A stretch of DNA of 64,000 bases from NCBI RefSeq assembly GCF_000003815.2, contig NC_049993.1:7749762-7813761 (forward strand), given 5' to 3'. The stretch is from Branchiostoma floridae (Eukaryota; Chordata; Leptocardii; Amphioxiformes; Branchiostomatidae). Under the pieces are notes generated by a model. It did not search any database, had not been told where the DNA came from, and saw nothing but the letters and a program-made list of their open reading frames with translations. Positions 1 through 10,900 of the stretch are shown in pieces; position 1 is the first letter of the stretch, and each line of letters starts with the position of its first letter. The position numbers were made by a program, and so were the translations under genes.

Positions 1-504
1 AATTTACACAGAAGAAGTGGCAAAGGTAAGCTGTAACAGCAACATGTAACTGGAGAAAATGATGCGTTGATCATTTGCCAAATTAGCATTGCTTGAGAAA
101 TTGCAGTAAACCGACCGGTATTATGCCAATGGATGTTAAGAGTTGTAGGAAAAATGCCAGAGTCATCGCTAGTCAGTGCTATTCTAGATCTTCTCTTAAA
201 CTTGTTCTTACAACATCAGTGATGTTACATCACATACTTCCAACATAGGATTTAGTTTTTTGGGCTTCATTCAATGATCGATATATCTGTTAAGAGTAAT
301 GATTTTTTTCCTTTTTTCCCCCTACATATGACTAGTAGAAACACGTTATTGTTTGAAAATAAAAATAAGTGCTGTGGTCATTATGATGTCATTTTGGACT
401 TCGAGTCTTCTCGAATTAAATGACAGACTTCTAAAACCCATCTGAGATAAAGGTCTGTTCCTTTTGCACATTCCTCACAACTGATTGGATTGTACTGACA
501 TGTA

Positions 505-700
505 TTGGAAAGCGGAGCCCAACCCTCTCTTCCTACCACCTTTCACATCCCCGACCCATGTCACAGGTACCCATTTTCACACCTGGGTAAAGTGAGGAAA
601 TTCATGTATAGTGCCTTTCCCAAGGGCACAGGGGCAGTAGCACGACAGGATTCAAACTCAGTACTGGGTCAAATACCCTGCAGTTATGCCACATGATCCC
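505..700 (+). repeat. Dispersed SINE-like repeat fragment
   Basis: The stretch reads like the degenerate core of an interspersed repeat: a segment near 570-600 (ACACCTGGGTAAAGTGAGGA), then a run around CCCAAGGGCACAGG and a B-box-like GGATTCAAACTC. Similar pieces recur near 22010-22060 and near 36150 and 36750. The short open frame across it is not coding. Family assignment is by eye only. Confidence 0.4.
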
Positions 701-752
701 ACAATTTTTGAGGATGAAAATACATACTGATGGCAGATCCCTCCATCCCCAG

Positions 753-1484
753 GTCTAACAGTGACCAGTCAGCCACTCCCCCGACGTTCCCCAGCCTCCG
801 CACGCGGCTCACGTCGCTGCTCTGCCCCGACAACAATGGCAAGCCCAGGAACTGCAGGAGGAGACGCAAGAAGCGCAGGAGGATCCACCGAGAAAACGAG
901 AGGCCTCGACAGTTCAACGACTTGTGGATACGAATTGAGGAAAGGTGAGGAGGTTGTTGCTAAGTTCTGTGGAGTTAGATAGGCAAAGATACCAGGCTAG
1001 TGCCTTTCTTTCCCACGGACTGCAAACTTGATGGAACTCTCTTCCTGACAAATGTTTTCCTCCCAAATATGACCCATACGCCTTCAAGCCTTCACCACTA
1101 TCTGCTAGCATACTCACGTATGTCTCCCACCAACATAGCTTAGTGTCCTGAAGTGGTCTTTTGGCTTTGCAAGAAGGAATCTTGTTCTAACAAATGCTTT
1201 ATTAGAAAGTTAAATGTTATAGGAGTGGAGCTTGGGCCTTATCTCCCATGGTATGTATTTTTTTTAAATTCTAAAGCCATCTATAATCCTTCCTGTTTTT
1301 TTGCAGTGATTCACCATCAACATCGACTGCGAGCCCAACAGAAGTTCCTCCACGCAGCTTGCACTCTCTACATAGGGTTTCCTCGCGGCGGTCGGCCTCA
1401 CCACAGTGCACACAGTCATGGTGGTTACTGATTGTCGTCACATTGGCTGCCATGCCAGGTCCTCTGCTCCTTGTTATGAGATGA
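753..1484 (+). CDS. 3'-terminal exons of a membrane-anchored protein, TIKI/TRABD2-like
   Basis: Two exons join in frame. Exon A is 753-944: the acceptor AG is at 751-752 after a pyrimidine-rich tract, and the donor is GTGAGG at 945. Exon B is 1307-1484, after TTTTTTTGCAG, with the stop TGA at 1482-1484. Exon A encodes a very basic stretch (RRRRKKRRR) followed by RQFNDLWIRIEE. Exon B is Ser/Pro-rich and ends in a hydrophobic tail (WWLLIVVTLAAMPGPLLLVM) that would be a C-terminal membrane anchor. The basic run, the FNDLW motif and the C-terminal anchor recall TIKI (TRABD2) metalloproteases, which cleave Wnt N-termini; this match is from memory. The catalytic domain and the 5' exons lie outside the window. 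The exon structure is fairly secure; the family name is not. Confidence 0.45.
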
Positions 1485-2760
1485 TACCAGGGTCCATTTT
1501 TAAACAAAAAATCCTCTATAGAAAGGGGAATGATGTGCCACTGTCATTATTGTCTTGCCACCAAATTAGGACATTATATGTGTTTTCACAAGCTACGACC
1601 TTTATGTCTAAATTTTCTGTGCAAAATGTGTGTGTGCAAAAAAAAAGTGTCTTTGTGGGTGGGCGACTAGGGTTTTGGATGAATCAAAAGTGTGAGAAAA
1701 AACCTTGCATGCTGTGTCAGAGCACCAAATGGTTTCATAGGCCATCTTTGATGTTACAAAAATGATCAATCAACAGTAATAGAGAAAGAAGAGGACATAT
1801 GATTGTGCTCCTTGTTTTATCCTTGTTTGATCTATGATAGCTGTTAAAAACTAGGCATACCGTCAGTAGAACAGGATAGGAGAGGGAACATAAGCTTCGA
1901 ATGCTAAATGTTAGCCTTGGCAGCCTCTGCTTACATGTTTCTACTGGGTTACATATATGTGTCACTTTGAAGGACAGTGTATTTGAGAGATCTTTATTGC
2001 AATAATTCCAAGGTATGGATGGTTTAGAAATGCAGGAGTGCATTAAACTGGATGACATTGCATTGGGGATCTCTTTAGATGGATTTTTCAGGGTGGCAGA
2101 TATATGTGACTTGGTGAAATTCTGTTAGTAGATGTTACATGGTGGATAAAGAAGCAACAACACTATTTTGAAGCTGGTGTGTTAGTTACACTAGTACTGG
2201 AGCATTGACTACATGAACATTTACCTCAGCTTGGTGCTTTTAGACAGATGTTAGAGTTTTATTAGTGTGGTTAAGTTTGGTACATTTCTAAGCATTGTCA
2301 GTATCTCAGCCAAACCAGTATGTATGGGACCAAACCAACCTTCAGTTACCGTGTAGTTTTGAGTACGTGTTTCTAAACTCAACACAAAAAGTTTGGAAAC
2401 TTGATTTTATCAGTCAATCTTATCTCCATAAATACTTGAATTGACAATTGTAGTGTATTATATATCACTTGAAAGCTAATGTATAGCCCTTTACAATGAT
2501 TGTCTTTCTGTTATGATCATACATTAATGGGCTCAGTACCAGGGCTAATTATTTGGGTAGAAAGGCAAGTGCAGAAATATTTATGGGCTTTTTTTTTTCA
2601 TTGAATAGCAGCATGTGTTATATCATTGGAAAGCTTGTATATATAATGGGTAAATATATAAGCTTTGCAATGATATATTGGTATAATACTGCACAATTGA
2701 TGATATGGAAATGATTGATCAAATTCAAGTTGCAGTATTTTTTGTGTTGAGTCAATAACT
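1485..2760. other. AT-rich non-coding stretch
   Basis: After the stop codon at 1484 I see no exon-like open frame and no tRNA. The first part may be 3' UTR of the gene ending at 1484. The rest is AT-rich with no recognisable element. Confidence 0.5.
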
Positions 2761-2923
2761 TTAGTTGACCTTTTTCCGGGGGTTAACCTATATCCGTCAT
2801 TTTCACCGGATGATTCAATATTCATCAAATAACTAATATTTTGACAATATTGCAATTTGATTAAATATCCTATTTTGAAAAACAACGGATATAGGTTACC
2901 CCACGGAGAAAGGTGACCTAGCA
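2761..2923. repeat. Palindromic MITE, GTTCACC...GGTGAAC family, copy 1
   Basis: The two ends are inverted copies: GGGTTAACCTATATCCG on the left and CGGATATAGGTTACCCC on the right, with an AATATTGCAATTTG core. Other copies lie at 3047-3242, 19957-20164, 20701-20855, 55849-56026 and 58440-58545. No transposase is encoded. Confidence 0.7.
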
Positions 2924-3046
2924 TAGATAAGTTGTCACAACTAGTTCACTTGGCAGCTGCTAAGGACGAATGGTGGCTGAAGTGTGTCCAAATTGTAAAT
3001 AGTTCCATGTAGACTAAGAAAGAATGTACATGTACATACATATAAT

Positions 3047-3242
3047 GCTAGTCCACCTTTATTCGTGGGGTAACCTATATCCGTTGCTTTTAAAAACAGT
3101 ATTTGGGGAGATCAATGGTGGTTTCAAACTGCAGTATTTCAAAAACGTTGCATCTTGAAACTACCGTCCGTCAACTTGACATTTCTAAATACATTATTTT
3201 CAAAAACAACGGAAATAGGTTACCCCACGGATAAAGGGGAAT
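3047..3242. repeat. Palindromic MITE, same family, copy 2
   Basis: The left end reads CTAGTCCACCTTTATTCGTG and the right end is its inverted counterpart, closing with CCCCACGGATAAAGGGG. The inner arms carry TAACCTATATCCGTTG and its inverted partner. The copy is about 195 bp and non-coding. Confidence 0.75.
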
Positions 3243-3824
3243 AACGTTACCAACTTCTAACTGCCAAGAACCAAGTCTTTATCATTATCACTGCCTCTGT
3301 ACTCATATTAAAATATGTATGGTATTGTATTTTTATATACCTGTATATCTAATGAGTAATATGTACTTTTTATACCCGTTTTTGAAACAATGTAATATAA
3401 ATCGTACTTCAGGAAAGTGTATTAGTACATGTAATGTTATCACCATTGCCAAAATTGTATTGAACCATATCTGTTGTTATAGGCCTACTTGTATCGCTGT
3501 CAATTTATGTCAATACAGCACTAGCGATTAGTACCTTATACTACTAGAAAAAGTGATTATATTTCTACACAAATATTCGTATCTTCCGAAACTGTACAGG
3601 TATACATCATGTAGGTTGTAAACTCTGGTAAGAGAGCGTACATGTAGCACACAGTGCCAATTGAAGTTGTATTTCCATTGCCATGTATTTCCAATGCCAC
3701 AATAGGACACTATATTTATGTTAATGTTTACAGGATTAAATTTTCCAAGTATTTACGATTTATCTTGAAAGGAGTGAAAGTTTCATTGACTATTGTCAGA
3801 TCCTGTGAGCAGTTCTGTGCACGA

Positions 3825-4045
3825 ATGGGTGAAATGGGTGAATGGGTACCTGTAAACGTTAATATTATTCGGTTGACCGAAATTCGGCGCCACTCATGTG
3901 ACCTCAATACGTCGGTAATTGCCCCAGGTGCGGCCATGGGAGTAGGATTGAACCACTCTCACATCGGGAAGGACCCCTACTCTTTTTGGTAAGTGTGGTG
4001 GCATCTTTAACGTGCTTGGGGTGTAGCTCTCTTAAAACGTAGGAC
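3825..4045. repeat. Dispersed repeat fragment
   Basis: The segment with GCCCCAGGTGCGGCCATGGG and GGACCCCTACTCTTTTTGGT recurs in degenerate form at about 36563-36690 and partly at 17632-17660. No coding potential is visible. The family is not known to me. Confidence 0.5.
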
Positions 4046-4416
4046 CTTCTGATGGTAAGTAGGGTTAGCTATCATTAATCTGTCTACAACTTGATCACTA
4101 TTTCACTGGGAAATGATCTAAAGCAGTCACAGAGCAGATGTTTTGCCGATTTAACCTGTTTTAACGCTTGCCTTTTACGACGCATTAACTATAGCCACTC
4201 ACGCTCTTCGGCACGGTTCAAAAGAGACATGCTACGGCTGACTGAAGTACTGCATCCAAGGCCCTTTACCAACTTGTTTATTTACACCTGTTTAGCGCCC
4301 TGTATTGACGCCAATATTCACACAACTCATTCATAATCTAAAGACGCAGCATAAGAACGTCTTTTATATGAAAAAAAAAGAGTTTTCGGTCACCAAAAGG
4401 TTTTGTTGCTTGTTTG

Positions 4417-4581
4417 ATCGACAATCGGTTATACTGTGCCGTGTATAGATATTTGGATAATCAGGGCAGAGTAGTGACCTTTGCAGGCGACCAGGGTTAA
4501 TAAGGTCAAGGTTTTAAACTGACCTGACCCTGATTACCCAAATCATCACGACACAGCACAGTATAACCGATTGTCGATCCA
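4417..4581. repeat. Foldback (hairpin) MITE
   Basis: Two arms of roughly 50 bp are inverted copies: GATCGACAATCGGTTATACT on the left and its complement ending in GATTGTCGATC on the right. A loop of about 55 bp separates them. There is no ORF. Confidence 0.75.
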
Positions 4582-4734
4582 AGGAGGTTATATTCTGAAT
4601 ATAACTGTAGTGAGGATAACTAGAGCCCTATACCCTTAATGCTGAATCACCCCTTATTAGAGCCCTTCCCCGTCATTGACTATTGTATCTTCCCTGTGAC
4701 TGCCGCACACTGTTAGGGTGGTAGCGCGTCTCTG

Positions 4735-4783
4735 TGACGTCAAGCTGTCAACAAGCCACGTGGGCGCCGCTCTTCTAACCAAT
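4735..4783. promoter_or_regulatory. Cluster of CRE, E-box and CCAAT-like sites
   Basis: Within 49 bp there is a perfect TGACGTCA (4735-4742), a CACGTG E-box (4757-4762) and a CCAAT (4779-4783), in an island richer in CpG than its surroundings that continues to about 5000. This is typical of an animal housekeeping promoter, but I cannot assign a transcript to it. Confidence 0.3.
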
Positions 4784-5559
4784 CGCTGTCTCCGTTTGGC
4801 ATTATGTAAAATCTCTCTCTGATGGAAAGTTTCTCTTTATGTACCCAAGAAACCCGGGTATCTTGGGCAGTAGGTAGTAGGGAAAAGAGTATCTTTGGGA
4901 ATCGATCTCCGCTTCCTTGAGGGGTGTCCGGTCGGCGGTCGGGTTCTCGGGCTTCCGACGGGTCTATGAACGGCGCGACGACATGACTTGTACCTCAAGC
5001 GACAAATTGTGGTGAGCACTTAGTGTTTTGTTGTGAGCCCTTGGCGGTTCTTAATGATGTGCGGTTAGACAATCCAAATTGAGGTTTTGGGGGGGTCCCT
5101 GGGATACTTAGAAACTATTTACTATTGAGATGCTATGCATTGTATTGTGATGTGATTCTTGTATTGATGTGTACTGTGCATTCTCTTATGTGAGACTACA
5201 TTTTGTATTTGTAACCACCGTACAAGCGTCAGAATAAAAGGAATGTAAACTTGAACCCTCATGTTTGGGCCTTGGTTTATGGTGTGCGTGAGAGAAATAT
5301 ATAAGCCTGAATCCTACCACTAGCTAGATTTGGTCCTTGATTTGAGTGTAGTATAGCTCTGCCCCAGTACAGGGGTTGGTTCTTAGAGTAGTGGTTCCCA
5401 GTAGCTAGGTCAAGACCAATCTATATGCCACATAACCTCCTTGGTCGATCTAAACCGCAACGGACCTTCCTGTAAACAATTACTCCTTTCTTTGTCCCTA
5501 AAAGAGGGCTTTGTAAAGTATATTGGGTTTGTGTGGAGCTGTGTGTCACATGCAGCACT

Positions 5560-5720
5560 TAAAACCAGGTAGATAAACAAGTTTGCTAGAAGCTTAACTT
5601 GCAGTACTTCAGTCAGCCGTAGGATGTCGTTATTCAAAATCGTGTAAACATACCATTCAGCTGGAAACTTTGGTTGCAGTACTTCTGTCAGCCGTAGGGT
5701 ATCGCTATTGCCTTGTTGTA
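5560..5720. repeat. Dispersed repeat, opposite orientation to a copy near 4200-4330
   Basis: GCAGTACTTCAGTCAGCCGT occurs around 5602 and again, slightly changed, around 5674. Its reverse complement (CTACGGCTGACTGAAGTACT) is at about 4231. The shared region extends to the CAAGTTTGC / TTTATTTACACC part. Read in frame, the copies give a repeated LRLTEVLQ peptide, which I take as repeat-derived. Confidence 0.5.
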
Positions 5721-5778
5721 TCGATGCGCGTTTGTAAGGCTGAACGCTAAACAAAGACACGTCTGCCCGTGTTTGCAG

Positions 5779-5871
5779 TGCTGGCAGCAAATCAATGTCC
5801 AGATGAACCCATGGCCAGAGCTGACATCTTCCTCCAGCTGGAGGGACCGGTGCAGGAGGTCAAGAAAAAGA
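5779..5871 (+). CDS. Possible orphan internal exon
   Basis: A 93-bp open stretch follows a good acceptor (GTGTTTGCAG) and ends at a strong donor (AGA|GTAAGA). It would encode a peptide containing PMARADIFLQLEGPVQEVKK, which looks protein-like. I could not find a partner exon or recognise a family. It could belong to a gene driven from the CpG-rich island near 4735-5000, or be chance. Confidence 0.22.
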
Positions 5872-5879
5872 GTAAGAAT

Positions 5880-6810
5880 AACATTTTACACAAGCTGGAA
5901 GTTTATTTCAACATGTCAATTTTCTTTCCCTCCAACCACCACCTGCTTGCTTGTGGTTCATATGGTAATTAATGAGAAATACATTCACTTTTGCAACGGC
6001 TTTTGCCACGAGCTGCACACGTTCGGCTGATGCTAAAATCATGTTTTGATGGATAACTCTAGAATAGGGCAATTTTGGACGAACGCAGAAAAAGGATGGA
6101 GATCATAAGAAGTACGCTGTGACAACAAGGAGTCCATAAATGTTGTCAAATGTCCTTTCTCTAGAATTTCCCCTATCACACCCTCATTTTAACACCCCGT
6201 TCCGAAAAGGCCCGAATCTATCTCATAAAAAAAGCGCAGCTCATTTCCAGAACGAGATGGGCTCTTATGTGGTTTTACGTGCCTTTCATTCCTGCTCTTG
6301 TTCTTGGCCTTGAAGCTTGGTTGGACAACCATAATACCTTGATTCAATCATAGATAAGCTGTTCTAGTTATATTTTTTCTAATTCTAAAACTTGCGTTAT
6401 CAGAGGGACTAGAATGAATTGGTCACTTTTGAATTTTACTAACATTATATACCACGGGTAAACTCACTCCATAGACCCGGTGAGAATTTGGTCATGTGCC
6501 ACCAACTGTACAATACTCTCAGACTTGCCTCAGCTTATCTCCAAATGTTAACATCGTGCGGTTTTCACCAGTATCTTTATGAGAAATTTGCCGATAATTT
6601 GACTTAAATCACTACTTGTTATACGTTTGGAGAACTTTATCTATGTTGGCGTAAATTGCACAAGAGCAAATTCTCACAGTAGTCTGCCCGTGTATACATA
6701 GAACTTTTGAAGATGGAATGTACTTTAAATAGTGGACACGCATACATACAAACAAACACACACTACATTCACTCAATTAAGTACAGACATCAAGTGTGTT
6801 CTTAGAACTC
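5880..6810. other. Non-coding stretch, nothing recognised
   Basis: No exon-like frame, RNA gene or clear repeat is visible. It separates the possible exon at 5779-5871 from the inferred 3' end of the minus-strand phosphatase gene. Confidence 0.5.
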
Positions 6811-6816
6811 TTTATT
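6811..6816 (-). terminator. Candidate polyadenylation signal of the phosphatase gene
   Basis: On the minus strand this is AATAAA, about 1.18 kb downstream of the stop codon at 7994-7996. The DNA between is AT-rich, open and nearly repeat-free, as expected for a 3' UTR. Chance occurrence is possible. Confidence 0.35.
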
Positions 6817-7993
6817 GCATTAAACAATGTCAAGAGGCGACAAATCTATTGAGACGAAATTTAGTTGTTAAATAACTTACAGCTCAGCTGCCAGACAAAA
6901 TATGCTAAATATAGAGTTAATCATAGTCTACTTAATACTGGCCACAATATAGACAATATTTTATCCAGGATTGCAACTTTGTAGCAATTGATAAACTTAT
7001 CAAAATATATATGAACTTGATTGCCTCTAAGCTTTGCACATCACATAGTTGTACACATGTTGTACACTTGGAAGGCTATTAGGCATTTATTTCAGTCTTA
7101 GTCAAAATCTGAGATTAACCACATGGGAACACATAAAAGCTATAATAATTATAATATTTCTTCTTGCCATGTACAATGTAATATATGAACTGAGCAACTT
7201 TTCATAAGTTTAAAATATGCAACAATGACAATTGTAATACACATTTCTCATCGCACATCAATGAACATGTCCTTTAATACAGTGTGTGTTAATCACATAC
7301 CGGTAATTTCAGTATACTTTGAAAAAACCAATCAAAGGTCTTAATTATTCAATGACATGTCCTTAAAGAATGTTGCACCTTAGCTGAAATCATGATGTAG
7401 GAAAATCACATGTAAAAAAACTTAAACTAAGTACATTTACTGATTGGCATTGCAACTTACATTTTGTTACTCTATAAGTTAGTGTCAGCAGCCTTATGGG
7501 AATATGGTTTTGTCATCACAATGCAACATTAAAAAGTGTAAGTATTAAATATTGGTCAGACTACTTTCCACCTACACAAAGAATAAAGATTATAGCAGTT
7601 GATTATCATACACAAAAATTACATTACTCTCTCTATATAATAAGCAACAGACTGGAAGAGGCACTTGGAGAAATACAAAATTTGAGACCTTTGCAACAAT
7701 CCACTGTTTTGTTTAAAAGTTCTGATTTTTTCACAATTCAACATTGCATTATCTGCCACATCAGACGTTTACTAACTTAATCCCCAATCTGAAAACTTTG
7801 CAAAATTTTGAAGTCTTATGAACTTGAATTGTCATAAGTACAGCCAAACCTGTACTAGGAATGTGCATTGGAGTTCTTGTAGAGGTCCAAAAAATATCAT
7901 AGATCGGATCGGAATGATTTTGGACAGAGTGAACTTGATCTGTGCACCCAGCTGGAATGATGAAGATGATGTGGAGGTGGGCAGGGCTTCCCT

Positions 7994-10900
7994 TCACTTG
8001 AAGTTGGCGTACATGTCGAAACTGTCCAGGTACTCGATCACTGCTCGGTAACAGAAGTTGTACTGGTCCTATGGGGAGGGAAAATGGAAGAGTCACTGTA
8101 AATACATTCAAGTTCGCAGGGATTAATTTCGTGGTAGCGGGAAAGAGGACTTTTTGCTGTGGTTTTAAGTTCGCATTAGCACCATGCACTGTTACTGTAG
8201 TCTCTTACTGCCATGGAAAAATGGTCACGTTGGTTTTAAGTTTGCAGTGTAGCGGCCATCGCGAAAACCGCGAACATTACCACCAAGAAAGTTTCTGCAT
8301 TTACAGTAATACGGCTGAAAATAGCTCCAAAATACAGCTGAAAATAGCTCCAATAATACGGCTGAATATCGCTCCTATAATACGGCTGAATATAGCTCCT
8401 ATAATACGGCTGAATATAGCTCCTATAATACGGCTGAATATAGCTCCTATAATACGGCTGAATATAGCTCCTATAATACGGCTGAATATAGCTCCTATAA
8501 TACGGCTGAATATAGCTCCTATAATACGGCTGAATATAGCTCCTATAATACGGCTGAATATAGCTCCTATAATACGGCTGAATATAGCTCCTATAATACG
8601 GCTGAATATAGCTCCTATAATACGGCTGAATATAGCTCCTATAATACGGCTGAATATAGCTCCTATAATACGGCTGAATATAGCTCCTATAATACGGCTG
8701 AATATAGCTCCTACAATACGGCTGAATATAGCTCCTATAATACGGCTGAATATAGCTCCTACAATACGGCTGAATATAGCTCCTATAATACGGCTGAATA
8801 TAGCTCCTATAATACGGCTGAATATAGCTCCTATAATACGGCTGAATATAGCTCCTATAATACGGCTGAATATAGCTCCTATAATACGGCTGAATATAGC
8901 TCCTATAATACGGCTGAATATAGCTCCTATAATACGGCTGAATATAGCTCCTATAATACGGCTGAATATAGCTCCTAATATACGGCTGAATATAGCTCCT
9001 ATAATACGGCTGAATATAGCTCCTATANNNNNNNNNNNNNNNNNNNNNNNNNNNNNNNNNNNNNNNNNNNNNNNNNNNNNNNNNNNNNNNNNNNNNNNNN
9101 NNNNNNNNNNNNNNNNNNNNNNNNNNNACGGCTGAATATAGTCTCTAACTGCCATGAAAAAATGGTCACGTTGGTTTTAAGTTTGCAGTGTAGCGGCCAT
9201 CGCGAAAACCGCGAACATTCCACCAAGAAAGTTTCTGCATTTACAGTAATACGGCTGAAAATAGCTCCAAAATACAGCTGAAAATAGCTCCAATAATACG
9301 GCTGAATATAGCTCCTATAATACGGCTGAATATAGCTCCAGAGTCTCTTCTGTCCTCTTGCGGAGAGACTTAGGAGCTATAATACGGCTGGATACCAGGC
9401 TAATTCAATGACCATTGGTCATTTGCATGAAGAGAATTAAAAGGCCTGTAATGTCCCCATGGATTTGACCAAACACAACAAGTCACTCCAGGACCTACAA
9501 ATGTGTTGGCTTTTTCACATACAGAGGATTGGTACTGACATTATCACCATTCTAAGCTCCCCCATACACAGAACTCAAGGCTTCATGACATTGCAATGTA
9601 AAAGTAATGTAAACTTGCATTCTCCTCAGCAAGGCGAAAACTCATTACTCACCTGAGTCTGCACCATATGGGGCCTTTGTTGTCTGAGAGCCTTGACGGT
9701 CTGGAAGACGTCGCAGATTCCTTCTGTCTTCACCCGCTCCAGGATGGTACACAGGGCAATAAACGTTCCTGTGCGACCGGCACCGGAGCTGAAAAGAAAG
9801 TCACAAAATTAAGATAACTGTTGAAATCTCTTTAAATCTTTATCTCTCTAAAACTACAGACAACCTGAAATAAAAGCTATCTGCCACCAAAAATCAAAAC
9901 TCTGCAGAACTAGAGATACAAAAAAAATAAAGTTCTGCTACAGTATCGGGGGAAGTTGATAGGAAGCTAAAAATCCCCATTGATGTTCATTGTATCAAGG
10001 AGGTTGAAATCAAGACCTACCAAGACTTTTACCAAAGTCATCACAATCCATCCAGACCTTCTTAAGTTATGATGGGCAAAGCAGGTTGGAAGCACAAACA
10101 CACACTTGCACAGATAGGTAGTACAACAAAACAACAACACCTCTCCTGTTCATTGAGATGAATATTTTCTTATTTTTCTTGTACACCTCTTTTTATTTTT
10201 CTAGTCCAACTTTCTTCTTTTCTTAGTTAGATTTTCTACTGTAACAGCTGTACCTGCAGTGCACTGTGATTGGTTAATGAGACGTTTGACTCATACCTGC
10301 AGTGGACTGTGATTGGTCCATTCCCAGACACCTGCTGCTGCCTCTGCACCTGACCAATCAGGTCTAGCATCCCGGCTGCCGTGTTGGGGGCTCCCACGTC
10401 CGGCCAACCGTGGAACTGGAACTGTTGCACAGTCCTGCAGCTCTGGTCCTGCACGGTCGGGAGTGGTAAATGTCTGGTTAGAATTCATCACATAACACTA
10501 ACATGTACTATAACATAGAACACTCAAAAGATGTAATCAAGCAGAGTGCTACCTTTCTAGTGTTGAAAGAACAGTTTGTAAGAAATTTTGATTTTCATCA
10601 ACTTGAAGTAAATAGTTACTGAACCAACTGGCTAGAGCTGTAAATGGTCAGATGTTTCAGAGTCAGCACCTGCTGCATGCTGCTTTTTGTCGATGACTAA
10701 ACCAGAATCTGGAGTTTACTGGTTTGTGAAAACATGCATCAGTTCACCAGTTTGTGAAATTTACTTTAAAACAGCTTGAGATTTAGGCTTCAAGTTCAGG
10801 CTCCAATCAAAAGGAAAGTTTAACCCTCCCTGACCTTAGACTTGCAGTTTGAGATGTGGAATGTCCTGAGTGTGTAGTCCTGGTGCTTCTCTATGCTGTA

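Larger units (their letters stand above)
8310..9340. repeat. 24-bp minisatellite (AATACGGCTGAATATAGCTCCTAT)n, part 1, with gap
   Basis: About 30 near-identical copies of a 24-bp unit run from about 8310 to 9027, interrupted by 100 N (9028-9127), and a few more copies follow at 9128-9147 and 9249-9340. Because 24 is divisible by 3, all frames stay open, so long apparent ORFs here are artefacts. The array is in the last intron of the phosphatase gene. Its true length is unknown because of the gap. Confidence 0.95.

Noticed and set aside
5410..5790. 126-aa minus-strand frame with a repeated LRLTEVLQ peptide
   Set aside because: It falls on a dispersed repeat also present inverted near 4200; no splice sites or known domain.
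8310..9027. CRISPR-like repeat array
   Set aside because: Units are contiguous with no spacers, and the genome is clearly animal.
8071..9155. Long open frames on both strands with an 8-residue repeat (RLNIAPII / RIIGAIFS)
   Set aside because: They are the 24-bp minisatellite read in frame, including N positions; a period divisible by 3 leaves frames open. The array lies in an intron.
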